DNA from: Rhodospirillaceae bacterium
GTDB lineage: Bacteria; Pseudomonadota; Alphaproteobacteria; Rhodospirillales; Rhodospirillaceae
Direction of reading: 5' to 3'
DNA length: 61,094 nucleotides
Assembly (NCBI GenBank): GCA_019694335.1
Contig: JAIBCD010000014.1
Location: 1-61,094, forward strand
Below the pieces are notes generated by a model that did no database searches, was not told where the DNA came from, and saw only the letters and a program-made list of their open reading frames with translations. A program made the position numbers and the translations under genes. Each line of letters begins with the position of its first letter. The first letter of the stretch is position 1. Shown here piece by piece: positions 1-9,702 of the stretch.

Positions 1-1
1 G

Positions 2-121
2 CAAGGCAGCGTGAGGAACGCTCCCAAGGGCGACAAGGCGGTGGACAAAGGCGGGCGCATCGCCGAGGTGGTGGCGCGCGCGGAAGGCGCGCAAACAAAA
101 AAGCGGACCGGCAATGACTAA
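2..121 (+). CDS. 3' end of an unidentified gene (partial)
   Basis: This open frame enters from the left edge and ends at TAA 119-121, giving 39 C-terminal residues that are basic and hydrophilic. I do not recognise the family. Its stop region overlaps an ATG at 114, the coupling expected between co-transcribed genes. The part encoding KGGRIAEVVARA resembles, in DNA and protein, the S4-domain start of the next gene (KGERIAKVMARA). That similarity probably seeded the tandem duplication next to it. The reading frame is chosen because the other two hit early stops or give unlikely composition. Confidence 0.5.
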   Translation, partial: QGSVRNAPKGDKAVDKGGRIAEVVARAEGAQTKKRTGND

Positions 122-299
122 GAAACCGCGAAAGGAACAGCCCGACGGAGCCGCCAAAGGCGAGCGCATCGCCAAGGTCATGGCCCGCGCGGAAGGCGCG
201 CAAACAAAAAAGCGGACCGGCAATGACTAAGAAACCGCGAAAGGAACAGCCCGACGGAGCCGCCAAAGGCGAGCGCATCGCCAAGGTCATGGCCCGCGC
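82..299. repeat. 109-bp perfect tandem direct duplication
   Basis: Positions 82-190 are repeated without a mismatch at 191-299. The unit holds the end of the upstream gene and the first codons of the rluB-like gene. A diverged stretch at 47-81 matches 156-190 at 30 of 35 positions in the same 109-bp register, so crossover or slippage between two similar tracts is a simple origin. 109 is not a multiple of three, so the first gene start is followed by a stop and only the second start is productive. An assembly error is possible. Confidence 0.85.
114..230 (+). pseudogene. Duplicated start of the rluB-like gene fused to the upstream gene's tail
   Basis: The first copy of the duplicated unit gives a 38-codon frame. 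Its first 26 residues are those of the rluB-like protein (MTKKPRKEQP onward, to ARA) and its last 12 are those of the upstream gene (EGAQTKKRTGND). Its TAA at 228-230 overlaps the true ATG at 223, so ribosomes finishing it could re-initiate on the real gene. It is a duplication by-product rather than a functional gene, unless the duplication is an assembly artefact. Confidence 0.55.
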
Positions 300-1020
300 C
301 GGCCTGTGTTCGCGCCGCGATGCCGAGAAATGGATCGCCGCGGGCCGCGTGCAAGTCAACGACGAGAAGCTCAAGACGCCGGCCGTGGTGATCGGACCCA
401 ACGACACGGTACTGGTGGATGGCCAGCCGCTGCCCGAAGCCGACCGCGCCCGGGTTTGGCGTTTCCACAAGCCCAAGGGCCTGGTTACGACCCACAAGGA
501 CGAAAAAGGCCGCACCACGGTGTTCGAGGTGCTGCCGCCGGAATTGCCGCGCGTGGTCAGCGTCGGGCGCCTGGACATCACCTCCGAGGGTTTGCTGCTG
601 CTCACCAATGACGGCGAGATCGCCCGTACGCTCGAGCATCCTTCGCGCGGCTGGGTGCGGCGCTACCGCGCGCGCGTCTATGGCCGCCCCGACCCCAAGC
701 TCCTGGCCAAGCTCCAGGACGGCGTGACGGTCGAGGGTGAACGTTACGGCCCGATCACGGCGACCGTGGACACCACCGAGGGGCCATCCAAAAGCAACAC
801 CTGGATCACCGTGTCCTTGAGCGAGGGCAAGAACCGCGAAGTGCGTAAGGTGCTGGCGCATATCGGCCTGACGGTGACACGCCTGATCCGCGTCGCTTAC
901 GGGCCGTTCCAACTCGGCAAGCTCGAACCCGGCGCGCTGGAGGAAATCCCGGCGCAGGTCGTGCGTCAGCAATTGGGCGCGGGAGCGCCGACCGGACTCG
1001 CGAAAAAGAGAAAGCGGTGA
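223..1020 (+). CDS. rluB: RluB/RsuA-family rRNA pseudouridine synthase
   Basis: The 265-residue protein has an N-terminal S4 RNA-binding domain at about residues 17-63 (KVMARAGLCSRRDAEKWI). The RsuA/RluB/RluE/RluF catalytic domain follows, with the motif VGRLDITSEGLLLLTNDGE; Asp118 is the catalytic aspartate. By family it isomerises uridine in rRNA, most likely 23S U2605, although RsuA-type specificity on 16S cannot be excluded. The start is the second ATG of a tandem duplication, the only one that stays in frame. It overlaps rsmD by four bases (GTGA), so the two rRNA-modifying enzymes are translationally coupled. Confidence 0.9.
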   Translation: MTKKPRKEQPDGAAKGERIAKVMARAGLCSRRDAEKWIAAGRVQVNDEKLKTPAVVIGPNDTVLVDGQPLPEADRARVWRFHKPKGLVTTHKDEKGRTTVFEVLPPELPRVVSVGRLDITSEGLLLLTNDGEIARTLEHPSRGWVRRYRARVYGRPDPKLLAKLQDGVTVEGERYGPITATVDTTEGPSKSNTWITVSLSEGKNREVRKVLAHIGLTVTRLIRVAYGPFQLGKLEPGALEEIPAQVVRQQLGAGAPTGLAKKRKR

Positions 1021-1619
1021 AGCCCCCTGGCAAAGCAAGCGGCAAGCTCCGCATCATCGGCGGTGTGTGGCGCGGGCGTGGCATCGCCGTGCCGCCGGAA
1101 GGCGTGCGCCCGACCTCGGACCGCGCGCGGGAGGCGGTGTTCAATCGCCTGATTCACGGCTTTTCGGAGTACGGTTTTCGCCTGCCCGGCGCGCAAGTGG
1201 CTGATGTGTTCGCGGGTTCGGGCGCCATGGGACTTGAAGCGCTGTCGCGCGGCGCCGCGGCCGCCACCTTCGTCGAACGCGATACCGCGACCGCCGCCCT
1301 CATCAAACGCAACATCGGAACCTTGGGCGCCGAAGACCGCGCGGCCGTGATCGGCGCCGACGCCACCGCCCTGCCCCGCGCCCACAAGCCCTGCGACCTC
1401 GTGCTGCTCGACGCGCCTTACGAGGAGCACGTCACAAGCGCCGCGCTCGCCAGCCTCGCCCGGCAAGGCTGGCTCAAGCCGAACGCCCTGATCGTCGCCG
1501 AAACCGGCGACGGCGCCCCGCAACCGGCCGCGGACGGATTCAAGATGATCGACCGGCGCGACTACGGCCGCGCGGTCATATGGTTTTTGCTTTTTCAGCC
1601 AGCGACTGCGTCGGGTTGA
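1017..1619 (+). CDS. rsmD: 16S rRNA (guanine966-N2)-methyltransferase RsmD
   Basis: This 200-residue class I SAM methyltransferase starts with GTG inside the stop of rluB. The SAM loop is DVFAGSGAMGLEALSRGA at about residues 62-79, with FVERD after it. The substrate motif reads LLDAPYEE where the family usually has DPPY/DPPF, a Pro-to-Ala change in the active-site loop. By family it methylates N2 of G966 in 16S rRNA. Its 3' end overlaps the convergent gene at 1576 by 44 bases. Confidence 0.9.
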   Translation: MKPPGKASGKLRIIGGVWRGRGIAVPPEGVRPTSDRAREAVFNRLIHGFSEYGFRLPGAQVADVFAGSGAMGLEALSRGAAAATFVERDTATAALIKRNIGTLGAEDRAAVIGADATALPRAHKPCDLVLLDAPYEEHVTSAALASLARQGWLKPNALIVAETGDGAPQPAADGFKMIDRRDYGRAVIWFLLFQPATASG

Positions 1620-2520
1620 CGTCCGCCAGCGGGTCGCCTTTCTCGGCGGCAAGTTCGGCTTCCAGCTCGGGCGGCAACGGCTCGGCGTTTGCCTCGCCCT
1701 CCTTACCCGGCTCCTCCATCCCATGCTTGAAGATGCGCCCGACCATGGTGTGGACATAGTCGTGGCTGGGATGTTCCTCGGGATGGGGGGCGATGAACCA
1801 CTCCCATTCCTCGTTGTGACCCATCATCGGGCTGGGGGGCAGGCGCAACGCTTTTAGCAGGTCCGTGCGCGACACTACTTTGTCGCCCTGCATGGCGAAG
1901 CGCTCGTGATCGGTAATCAGCACCGAGACACCGGCGGCGTCGTTCGCGAGCGCCTTGGCGTGATTTTCCATGACGTGGTAGGCGACCTTGTCGGAGTCCA
2001 GGTCGGAGAACCCGCGCGTCTCCTCGAAATATTCTGTGAACGGCTGCGCCAGTTGGGTCAGGCAGTTGCACGACACGATCAGGTCGGCGTCCTTGATGTT
2101 GGGAATGCGCGCCGGCGGCGCCGGGATATTGGGGCCGGGCGGCCGGTGCTCCTTCATGGCCGCGAACACGCCGGTCACGTCTCCGGTCAGCAGCTTCACA
2201 TTGAAGTAGCGCTTCACCTCGCGCCGCACCTGAGGCATGTGGAAGATGTCCACCAGGATCACGCGGCCGAAGCGCTCGGACAGTGCGCTCAGCGGCACTT
2301 CCAGCAACAGGCCCGAGCCGATCACCACGCACAGATCCTGCTTGGCGGTGAGTTCGGCGGCCTTGACGATAAAGCTCTTGCAGCGGCGTTGGTGCGCCGA
2401 CCAGGCGTCGGCGCAGCGCTTGGCCCGGAACTCGAGCGCGATCAGGCGCTTCAAATAGCCGAACTTGCGCACCCGCTCCGGCGCATAGGTGGTGAGATAG
2501 CGAAGGAACTCCCCGATCAT
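1576..2520 (-). CDS. Conserved hypothetical protein with a Rossmann/SAM-methyltransferase-like fold
   Basis: The 314-residue protein has a nucleotide-binding-like stretch at about residues 65-95 (CVVIGSGLLLEVPLSALSE, then VILVDIFHMPQVRREV). This resembles class I methyltransferase motifs I and II. A later VSCNCLTQLAQPFTEYFEE could be the motif IV region. The C-terminal 45 residues are acidic and look disordered. No transmembrane segment is seen. It lies just downstream of mutL with a 13-bp gap and could be its co-transcribed neighbour. The exact function is not recognised. Confidence 0.7.
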   Translation of the reverse strand: MIGEFLRYLTTYAPERVRKFGYLKRLIALEFRAKRCADAWSAHQRRCKSFIVKAAELTAKQDLCVVIGSGLLLEVPLSALSERFGRVILVDIFHMPQVRREVKRYFNVKLLTGDVTGVFAAMKEHRPPGPNIPAPPARIPNIKDADLIVSCNCLTQLAQPFTEYFEETRGFSDLDSDKVAYHVMENHAKALANDAAGVSVLITDHERFAMQGDKVVSRTDLLKALRLPPSPMMGHNEEWEWFIAPHPEEHPSHDYVHTMVGRIFKHGMEEPGKEGEANAEPLPPELEAELAAEKGDPLADVNPTQSLAEKAKTI

Positions 2521-2533
2521 CGCCCCTTAGCCT

Positions 2534-4339
2534 CTATCTGCGGCCGAACAGCCGTTCGATATCCTTGAGCTTGAGCTCGACATAAGTCGGCCGCCCATGA
2601 TTGCATTGTCCGGCGTGGGGCGTCACCTCCATCTGACGGAGGAGCGCGTTCATTTCCGCGCCGTTGAGCCGCCGCCCGGCGCGCACCGCCCCATGGCAGG
2701 CGATGGTGCCGCAGACGTCGCCCAGCTTGTCCTTCAGGCTCAGGGCCTCGTCCATGGCCTGGAGTTCGTCGGCGAGGTTCTTGACCAGGCCCTTGACGTC
2801 GGTGTCGCCTAGCATCGCCGGCACTTCGCGCACCACCACCGCGCCGGCGCCGAACGGTTCCAGCACCAGGCCGAGATCCCCCAGTTCGGCGGCGCGCGCG
2901 CCCAGGCGGTTGGCCGCGTCCTCGTCCAGATCGACCACCTCCGGGATCAACAGCAATTGCCGCGCGACGCTGCCCTCCGCAAGCGAGGCCTTCATACGTT
3001 CATAGACCAGCCGCTCGTGAGCGGCGTGCTGGTCGACGATGACGATGCCGTCGCTGGTCTGGGCGACGATATAGGTTTCATGCAGTTGCGCCCGCGCGAC
3101 ACCCAAGGGATGCGCCTTGTAGTCGGCTTCCGCCGGGTCGGCCTGGGACACTTCGGGGGCCGACGGCGGCAGCGCGAACAGCGAGGGCGTCTCCGCCATC
3201 TCGAAGCCGTCCTGCACCGCGTTTTCGCCGAACGGCTGCTGCATGTCATAGGCCGCTTCGTATTCGGCCGGCGCGACCGTACCGCCGCGCAAGGCATCAA
3301 GCGCGGCATTGGCGACCGTCGTGGAGGCGCGGTGGCCGGCGTCCACCAACGCGTGCTTGAGGGCGCCGACGATCAGTCCTCTGACGGCGCCCGCGTCGCG
3401 AAACCGCACCTCGGCCTTGGCGGGGTGGACATTCACATCCACCTCGCGCTGCGGCAGCTCCAGGAACAACACCACGTAAGGATGGCGGCTGGGCGCGAGG
3501 AAATCCTGATAGGCCGCGCGCACCGCGCCGGTGAGCAGGCGGTCGCGCACCGGCCGGCCGTTGACGAAAAGATATTGGGCCAGGGCGTTGCCGCGATTGA
3601 AGGTGGGCAGGCCGATATGACCGTAGAGCTTGATATCCCCGCGCTCGGCCGCCACGGGCAGGGCGTTGGCGCCGAACTCCTTGCCCAGGATCGCCGCGAG
3701 GCGCGCGAGCTGGACGTCGAACAGGTCGCCCTGGGTATCCGCCGCCGGCAGGTTGATGCGCGGCTTGCCGTCGGCGGTGAGGGTGAAGGCGATGTCGGGA
3801 CGCGCCATGGCCAGGCGCTCCACCGCGTCGACCGCATATGAGAGCTCGGTTTGCGCGGCCTTGAGGAACTTGAGACGGGCGGGAGTCGCGAAAAAGATGT
3901 CGCGCACTTCGACGCGGGTGCCGAGGGGATGCGGCGCCGGCACCGGGCCGTCCTTGCGTCCGCCCGCCACCACCACATACCAGCCGGAGTCGGCACCTTG
4001 CGTACGGCTGGTGACGGTCAGGCGCGCGACCGAACCGATCGCGGGCAGGGCCTCGCCACGGAAGCCCAGAAAATTGATATCGAGCAGATCGTCCGCCGGC
4101 AGCTTGGAGGTGGCGTGGCGGTCCACGGCCACGATCAGCTCCTGCGGGGTCATGCCGCAGCCGTTGTCGGTGACCACGATCATCGAGCGGCCGCCGTCGT
4201 TCAGCGCGATGTCGATGCGCGTGGCGCCGGCGTCGACCGCGTTCTCCACCAGTTCCTTGAGCGCGGAGGCGGGCCGTTCCACCACTTCGCCCGCGGCGAT
4301 CTGGTTGACCAGGTTGGGCGGGAGCAGGCGGATGGTCAT
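2534..4339 (-). CDS. mutL: DNA mismatch repair protein MutL
   Basis: The 601-residue protein couples MutS recognition to strand nicking. The N-terminal GHKL ATPase motifs are [30 protein letters not shown] and [20 protein letters not shown]. The C-terminal dimerisation domain holds [12 protein letters not shown], which fits the endonuclease signature DQHA(X)2E(X)4E, plus ACHGAVR and CNHGRP. It is therefore the nicking type of MutL found in bacteria without MutH. The ATG at 4339 overlaps the pgi stop by four bases; an upstream in-frame extension inside pgi has no homology and was rejected. Confidence 0.96.
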   Translation of the reverse strand: MTIRLLPPNLVNQIAAGEVVERPASALKELVENAVDAGATRIDIALNDGGRSMIVVTDNGCGMTPQELIVAVDRHATSKLPADDLLDINFLGFRGEALPAIGSVARLTVTSRTQGADSGWYVVVAGGRKDGPVPAPHPLGTRVEVRDIFFATPARLKFLKAAQTELSYAVDAVERLAMARPDIAFTLTADGKPRINLPAADTQGDLFDVQLARLAAILGKEFGANALPVAAERGDIKLYGHIGLPTFNRGNALAQYLFVNGRPVRDRLLTGAVRAAYQDFLAPSRHPYVVLFLELPQREVDVNVHPAKAEVRFRDAGAVRGLIVGALKHALVDAGHRASTTVANAALDALRGGTVAPAEYEAAYDMQQPFGENAVQDGFEMAETPSLFALPPSAPEVSQADPAEADYKAHPLGVARAQLHETYIVAQTSDGIVIVDQHAAHERLVYERMKASLAEGSVARQLLLIPEVVDLDEDAANRLGARAAELGDLGLVLEPFGAGAVVVREVPAMLGDTDVKGLVKNLADELQAMDEALSLKDKLGDVCGTIACHGAVRAGRRLNGAEMNALLRQMEVTPHAGQCNHGRPTYVELKLKDIERLFGRR

Positions 4340-5970
4340 GGCGACCCTTTCGCCTTGAGGTAGGCCGCGACCAGGCCGGCGGTGGAGCTGTCGCGCCCTT
4401 GCAGCGCTTTGTCCGCAAGCGGGCCGCCGGTCACCGCCGGCTCCAGGGATTTGGCCAGCTCCTTGCCGAGTTCCACGCCCCACTGGTCGAAGGAATTGAC
4501 GCCCCAGATCACGCCCTGGACGAAGACTTTATGTTCATAGAGCGCGATCAGCATCCCGGTGGTGTAGGCGCTAACCTCGTCGAGCATCAAGGTGGTGGTG
4601 GGCCGGTTGCCGGTGAACACCCGGTGCGGCACCAGTTCGGCCGCGACGCCCCGCAATTCTGCGGCGGTGCGGCCCTTCATCAGGGCCTCGGTCTGGGCGA
4701 GCGCATTGGCCATCAACAGATCGCGGCTTTTGCCGCCGCCATTCGCCGCCCCTCTCGCGGCGATAATGAAATCGCACGGCACCACGCGCGGCCCCTGGTG
4801 CAACAACTGGAAGAACGAGTGTTGGCTGTCGGACCCGCCACCGCCGAACACGATCGGGCCGGTATCGACGGCCACCGGCCGACCGTCCATGGTCACGCCC
4901 TTTCCGTTGCTCTCCATGTCCATCTGCTGGATATGGGCCGGGAACAGGCGCAGGCGGTGGTCATAGGGCAGGATCGCCGTGGCGGCCATGCCGAGCAGAT
5001 CCACGTTCCAGACACCGATCAGCGCCAGGATCACCGGCAGATTCTGTTCCAGCGGCGCGGTCTCGAAATGCCGGTCCATGGCTTCGGCGCCTGCCAGCAG
5101 CTGGTCGCATGCCTCATAGCCGCAGCCGATGATCAGCGGCAGGCCGATCGCCGACCAAATGGAATAGCGGCCGCCCACCCAATCCCACATCGGGAATACG
5201 GCGTCGGGCGACAACCCGAAGGCGGCCGCCGCATCGGTATTGGTGGAGATCGCCGCGAAGTGTTTGGTGACGGCGCCCGCGCCAAGCTGCGTAACGATCC
5301 AATCCTTGGCCGCGCCCGCATTGGCCATGGTCTCGACCGTGGTGAAGGTCTTGGAAGCGACGATGAACAGGGTTGCCGCCGGATCGAGGCCTTTCAACAC
5401 GTCTTCGATCTGGGCGCGGTCGGGATTGGAGACGAAGTCGAGCGAGATATCGGCGCGCCGCGAGTCTTCCAGCGCCGCCGCCACGGCCATCGGCCCGAGA
5501 TGCGAACCGCCGATGCCGAGATTGACCACATGGCGAATGGCTTTACCGGTGGCGCCGGTCCATGCGCCCGAACGCACCTTCTCGGCGAAGGCCTTGAGCC
5601 GGTCGCGCACGCGGCGCACTTCGGGCATCACGTCGGCGCCCTCCACCGGCACGACGCCGGCGGGATCGCGGTTACGCAGCGCGGTGTGCAGCACCGCGCG
5701 GTTCTCGGTGCGGTTGATGCGCTCGCCCGCGAACATGGCGGCGCGCGCGGACTCGACATTGCGGGCGGCGGCCAGTTCGGTGAGCAACCCCAAGGTTTCG
5801 GCGGTGATCCGATTCTTCGAGTAGTCGGCAAGCAGCGGCCCAAAAGCGAATGACAGCCGTGCGAAGCGATCCGGATCTGCGGCGAACAATGTGCGCAAGG
5901 TCACGTCGCGCAAAGTCGCGGCGTGGGTTTTCAGGGCATCCCAGGCGGGAAGGTCGGCAAGGTCGGTCAT
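4336..5970 (-). CDS. pgi: Glucose-6-phosphate isomerase
   Basis: The 544-residue protein interconverts glucose 6-phosphate and fructose 6-phosphate in the cytoplasm. Signatures include DYSKNRIT near the start, [10 protein letters not shown] for phosphate binding, [10 protein letters not shown], and [17 protein letters not shown]. Length is normal for the family (about 550). It is followed directly by mutL with a four-base ATGA overlap. Upstream, 102 bp separate it from the M16 protease operon, and a strong hairpin lies in that gap. Confidence 0.97.
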   Translation of the reverse strand: MTDLADLPAWDALKTHAATLRDVTLRTLFAADPDRFARLSFAFGPLLADYSKNRITAETLGLLTELAAARNVESARAAMFAGERINRTENRAVLHTALRNRDPAGVVPVEGADVMPEVRRVRDRLKAFAEKVRSGAWTGATGKAIRHVVNLGIGGSHLGPMAVAAALEDSRRADISLDFVSNPDRAQIEDVLKGLDPAATLFIVASKTFTTVETMANAGAAKDWIVTQLGAGAVTKHFAAISTNTDAAAAFGLSPDAVFPMWDWVGGRYSIWSAIGLPLIIGCGYEACDQLLAGAEAMDRHFETAPLEQNLPVILALIGVWNVDLLGMAATAILPYDHRLRLFPAHIQQMDMESNGKGVTMDGRPVAVDTGPIVFGGGGSDSQHSFFQLLHQGPRVVPCDFIIAARGAANGGGKSRDLLMANALAQTEALMKGRTAAELRGVAAELVPHRVFTGNRPTTTLMLDEVSAYTTGMLIALYEHKVFVQGVIWGVNSFDQWGVELGKELAKSLEPAVTGGPLADKALQGRDSSTAGLVAAYLKAKGSP

Positions 5971-6043
5971 GTGCCGCGCACCATATCAACCCGGAGTCAA
6001 AAGCCAAACCCGACAAAAGCCAATAGCTTAGAAATCAAGGCCT

Positions 6044-6075
6044 TAGCCGCCCACCCCGCAAGGTTCGGGCGGCTA
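6044..6075 (-). terminator. Hairpin containing the stop codon of the M16 operon
   Basis: TAGCCGCCC (6044-6052) pairs perfectly with GGGCGGCTA (6067-6075) around a 14-base loop. The stop codon of the M16 gene lies inside the arm. On the minus strand no clear U-run follows, so it may act as an RNA 3'-end stabiliser or a weak terminator between the protease operon and pgi. Confidence 0.5.
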
Positions 6076-7383
6076 TTTCGGGGCTTTGGGCGCCGGCCCC
6101 ACCATCACGACGGTGAGGCCCTCCGGGTCATACAGCCGGCGGGCAAGCCGTTTGGCGTCGTCCAGGGTCACCGCCTCGATCAGGCTGTTACGCTTGTCGA
6201 GGTAGTCGATCCCGAGCTTGTCCTTCTGCACCGCCAGCAGCATCTCGGCGATGCTCTGAGTCGAGGTGAACCGCAGCGGCCAGGCGCCGGTGAGATAGAG
6301 CTTCGCGGTCTTGAGTTCCTCCTCGGTCGGCCCTGCGTCGTGCATCTTCTTCCACTCATCGCGGATGATCTTGAGGCTGGTCTCGGCCTGGTCGGCGCGG
6401 GTGCCAACCTGCGCAAACATCATGGCGCCGGCATCGTAGGGCACCAGCGCTGTGGATACGCCGTACGCCAGGCCGCGTTTCTCGCGCACTTCGTCCATGA
6501 GCCGCGACTGGAAGCCGCCGCCGCCGAAGACATAGTCCACCACCGTCGCGATGTACCAATCGGGGTCGCTGCGCAGGATTCCCTTCTGCCCGATGTAGAT
6601 CACGGTCTGCGGCAGGTTCTTGGTGACGCGCACCACCTGGCCCTTGGTGCTGACCGGCGCGGGCGGGACCGTCGCGTTCAGACCGGTGGTCGCCGGCAGC
6701 GCGCCGAAGATCTGGTCCATGGCCTTACCGAGGTCGGCGGGCGTGATATCGCCCGAAACCGCGATCAGTACCCGGTCGCGCGCGAAGCGGCTTTTGACCC
6801 AGGCGCGCAGATCGGCGACCGTGATCGCCTTCATGGTGTTTTCGGTGCCGTCCTCGTTGCGGGCGTAAGGATGGTTGCCGAAGATGGTGCTCCACAATTT
6901 CTCCTGGGCGACACTCGACGGATCCTCATCGCGGGACAGGATACCCACCAGCAGCTCGCGGCGAATCCGCTCCACCGGTTCGGCGTCGAAGCGCGGCTGG
7001 GTGAGGGCCAGGTGCAACAGCTCGAACGCCCGCGCGGCGTTGGGCGTGGTTGTGACCACGCGGCCGCGGATATCGTCGGCGGCGGCATCGAAGCGCAAGC
7101 TGATCGCTTTATCCTGCAGTTCGCTCTGGAAGGCGAAGGAATCGAGCGGCCCCGCCCCTTCGTCGATCGTGGATGTGGCGAGGGTCGAGAGACCGACCTT
7201 ATCCGCCGGGTCCAGCGCCGAGCCGCCATTGAACAGGAAGCTCACCGCGATGATCGGAACAGTGTGATCCTCGGAAAGATAAGCGGTCAGGCCGCCGGGG
7301 CTCTTGACCTCTTTCACCGTGACGGCGCCGGCCGCGGTGCTGAACAGCAGCGCAGCGGCGCAAACGATCCTCGCGAACATCAT
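6073..7383 (-). CDS. Exported M16 family peptidase-like protein without the zinc motif
   Basis: The 436-residue protein starts with a signal peptide (MMFARIVCAAALLFSTAAGA). It has the M16 core fold, but where the HxxEH zinc site should be it reads VGLSTLATSTIDEGAG. It therefore lacks catalytic ligands and matches the non-catalytic M16B partner subunit. C-terminal motifs such as YVFGGGGFQSRLMDEVREKRGLA form the substrate-clamp region typical of the pair. It overlaps the catalytic gene by four bases, which favours equal synthesis and a heterodimer in the periplasm. Confidence 0.9.
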   Translation of the reverse strand: MMFARIVCAAALLFSTAAGAVTVKEVKSPGGLTAYLSEDHTVPIIAVSFLFNGGSALDPADKVGLSTLATSTIDEGAGPLDSFAFQSELQDKAISLRFDAAADDIRGRVVTTTPNAARAFELLHLALTQPRFDAEPVERIRRELLVGILSRDEDPSSVAQEKLWSTIFGNHPYARNEDGTENTMKAITVADLRAWVKSRFARDRVLIAVSGDITPADLGKAMDQIFGALPATTGLNATVPPAPVSTKGQVVRVTKNLPQTVIYIGQKGILRSDPDWYIATVVDYVFGGGGFQSRLMDEVREKRGLAYGVSTALVPYDAGAMMFAQVGTRADQAETSLKIIRDEWKKMHDAGPTEEELKTAKLYLTGAWPLRFTSTQSIAEMLLAVQKDKLGIDYLDKRNSLIEAVTLDDAKRLARRLYDPEGLTVVMVGPAPKAPK

Positions 7384-8735
7384 GGCTTTTCCTCCGCGGG
7401 CAGCAATATCCCAGTGGCCGAGGATGCGGTAGCGAACAGCTTGCGCGCGGCGGCGCGCACCTGTTCGGTGGTGACCTTGTTCATCGCATCGGGCCAGTTC
7501 TCGATATCCGCCAGCGACACACCGGAGGCAAGCGAGGTGCCGACCGCGCGCGCGGCACTCATGGGCGAGTCCTTCGCGAAGGCGAGCCGCGCCGCCATGC
7601 GGCCCTTGGCACGGGCGACATCGGCGTCGGTGATGCCGTCCTTGAGCAACGCCGCCAAAGTGGCGTCGAACGCCCCCTCCGCCTTGGCGAGCTCGACCCC
7701 CGGGCTTGGCGTCAACGACAGGTAGAACACGCCGTAAGATACCGCCTCAGCGTCATAGCTCGCGGACACGCCCGCGGCGACTTTCTGGTCGACCACCAGG
7801 CTCCGGTACAGCTTGGCGGTGGAGCCGCCGCCGATCAGGTCGGCGAACACCTCGAGCGCATGCACGTCGGTGCGATCGCCGACATTGTAGCTCGGCGCGA
7901 TGAACTGCTTGACCCACTGCGGTTGGCTGACGCGCTCGTCGTGCATGACGACGCGGTTGGCCGACGGCGGATAGAGATAGGTATCGCGTGCACGGGTTGT
8001 CGGCTTGGCCACCACCCCCTTGGGCAGCGGAATCGCGCCGTAATATTTCTCCGCCAGCGGCTTCAGCGCCGCCATCGTTATGTCGCCCGCCACCACCAGG
8101 ATGGCGTTGTTGGGCGTGTAATGGGCGTCGTAATAGGCCTTGGCGTCGACATCGGTGAGTTGGTGCATCTCCGGCTCCCAACCGATGATCGGGATGGCAT
8201 AGTGGTTATACATCCACAGGCCGGCATCCAGTTTTTCCTGCAGGATCGAGGCCGGCACGTTGTCCACGCGCATGCGCCGTTCCTCGATGATTACTTCGCG
8301 TTCGGTGTCGATGATGCTCTTGTTGAGGATCAAGTTGCGCATGCGGTCCGCTTCCATGTCCATCATCAGGGGCAGGCGGTCGGCCGCGATATTCTGGTAG
8401 TAGCCGGTGTAGTCGCGGGTGGTGAAAGCGTTCTGGTTGCCGCCGTTGCGCGCCACCACGTCCATCACCGCGCCGGCGGGATATTTGGGCGTGCCCTTGA
8501 ACATCAGGTGCTCGAGGAAGTGCGCGATGCCTGACTTGCCGGGCAGATCCTCGGCGGCGCCGGCGCGGTAGAACACCATATGGCTCACCACCGGCGCCCG
8601 GTGATTGGGGATCACCACAACCTGCATCCCATTCGCCAACGTGAAAGTCTCAGCGCCGTAGACAACCGCTTTGGCGGGTTGGAGGCCGAGACCAAGAACC
8701 GCGGCAAGGGCCGGAAGCAGGAGACGCAGGCGCAT
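7380..8735 (-). CDS. Exported zinc-dependent M16 peptidase (catalytic subunit)
   Basis: The 451-residue protein has a signal peptide (MRLRLLLPALAAVLGLGL) and the inverted zinc motif HFLEH in KSGIAHFLEHLMFKGTP, with the downstream glutamate region after it. By family it is a pitrilysin-type zinc protease that degrades peptides in the periplasm, working with the adjacent inactive homologue. ATG 8735 is preferred because GGTGGA lies upstream and the signal peptide begins there; a GTG at 8750 would add five residues. It is the first gene of a two-gene operon. Confidence 0.92.
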   Translation of the reverse strand: MRLRLLLPALAAVLGLGLQPAKAVVYGAETFTLANGMQVVVIPNHRAPVVSHMVFYRAGAAEDLPGKSGIAHFLEHLMFKGTPKYPAGAVMDVVARNGGNQNAFTTRDYTGYYQNIAADRLPLMMDMEADRMRNLILNKSIIDTEREVIIEERRMRVDNVPASILQEKLDAGLWMYNHYAIPIIGWEPEMHQLTDVDAKAYYDAHYTPNNAILVVAGDITMAALKPLAEKYYGAIPLPKGVVAKPTTRARDTYLYPPSANRVVMHDERVSQPQWVKQFIAPSYNVGDRTDVHALEVFADLIGGGSTAKLYRSLVVDQKVAAGVSASYDAEAVSYGVFYLSLTPSPGVELAKAEGAFDATLAALLKDGITDADVARAKGRMAARLAFAKDSPMSAARAVGTSLASGVSLADIENWPDAMNKVTTEQVRAAARKLFATASSATGILLPAEEKP

Positions 8736-8886
8736 CGGGATATCCACCACAGGGGAACAAGGCGGCGACTCTGGGCGTCCCCTTCCCCGAGGTCAATGGC
8801 CCCAAGATCAATAGTCCACCATGGCGCGAGACGGTCACAGGCCCGGCATCGTAAGCTCGGCGTCACGGCAGGTTGTGGAGACTCCG

Positions 8887-9642
8887 ATGACCTTCAGCGT
8901 CCCGTCCATGGTCGACGAGATCGTGGTCTACTGCGTTCGGGAGTGGCGCATGCTCGTCCGGCATGGGGCCATCCCCTTCGCCGTCATCGCCATCGCCACC
9001 TTGCTCCTGCCCCGCTATTTCACCCAGGAGTCCACGACGACGGACAAGGCGCTCGGCGCCGCCCTGGTGGCGGCGCAGCTGCTGGTGTGCCTGCCGATGG
9101 TGGTCACCTGGTACCGCATGATCGTCCTGGGCAAGGACGAAGCCGCCCACCGGCCGCTGTTCGCTTTTGGCGCCCGCGAATGGCGGCTTCTGGGATGGCA
9201 AATCGTGGTGATGCTGGTGGGCATGGCCATCTTTATCGCGGCCGCCATTGTGCTGGCCGGGGTGTATTACGTCCTGGGTCAGGGCGTGCTGGCGATCATG
9301 TTGTGTATTGCACTTGGCCTCGCGGGCGTCCTGTTCGCGCTCGCCATCATCAACCGGATCAGCTTCGTGTTCGCGCTCGCCGCCACGGATCAACCGGTCA
9401 GCCTTCGCGCATCGTGGGACATGACGCGCGGCCTGACATGGCCACTGTTATGGACCCTGTCGATTATCGGCCTGGGCGAAACCATCGTTGTGTTCGTCGG
9501 CGACCTGATCGGCGGAATCGCCGCGGCCGCCATCCATGGCGCCGCGACGGTGTTCGCCTTCGCGGCGATGGCGACGATGTTCGGTTTTGTCTTTGTGCGG
9601 ATCCGCGACGGGCAGCCGCTGACGGCGCCGAAGCCCGCCTAA
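8887..9642 (+). CDS. Multi-pass membrane protein of unknown function
   Basis: The 251-residue protein has five or six hydrophobic segments. Clear ones are IPFAVIAIATLLLP, LVAAQLLVCLPMVV, IVVMLVGMAIFIAAAIVLAG, LAIMLCIALGLAGVLFAL and LWTLSIIGLGETIVVFVG. ATG 8887 is chosen because GGAG sits six bases upstream; an in-frame start at 8821 has no such site. It is a single gene divergent from the M16 operon and ends just before a long hairpin. I do not recognise the family and see no enzymatic motif. Confidence 0.7.
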   Translation: MTFSVPSMVDEIVVYCVREWRMLVRHGAIPFAVIAIATLLLPRYFTQESTTTDKALGAALVAAQLLVCLPMVVTWYRMIVLGKDEAAHRPLFAFGAREWRLLGWQIVVMLVGMAIFIAAAIVLAGVYYVLGQGVLAIMLCIALGLAGVLFALAIINRISFVFALAATDQPVSLRASWDMTRGLTWPLLWTLSIIGLGETIVVFVGDLIGGIAAAAIHGAATVFAFAAMATMFGFVFVRIRDGQPLTAPKPA

Positions 9643-9688
9643 AGCATTTTAGGCCGAGGTGGGAACCGGTTCGGCCGCTAAAAATGCG
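9643..9688. terminator. Long hairpin between convergent genes
   Basis: GCATTTT (9644-9650) pairs with AAAATGC (9681-9687) and GGCCGA (9652-9657) with TCGGCC (9671-9676). This gives a two-part stem between the membrane protein gene and the DUF3035 gene. The A/T-rich outer stem supplies a U-run in either direction, so a bidirectional terminator is the best reading. Confidence 0.6.
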
Positions 9689-9702
9689 ACCAAACAAATA
9701 CC

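Noticed and set aside
5923-7725. 600-codon plus-strand frame opposite the M16 peptidase genes
   Set aside because: Antisense shadow of two well-supported genes with no recognisable domain.
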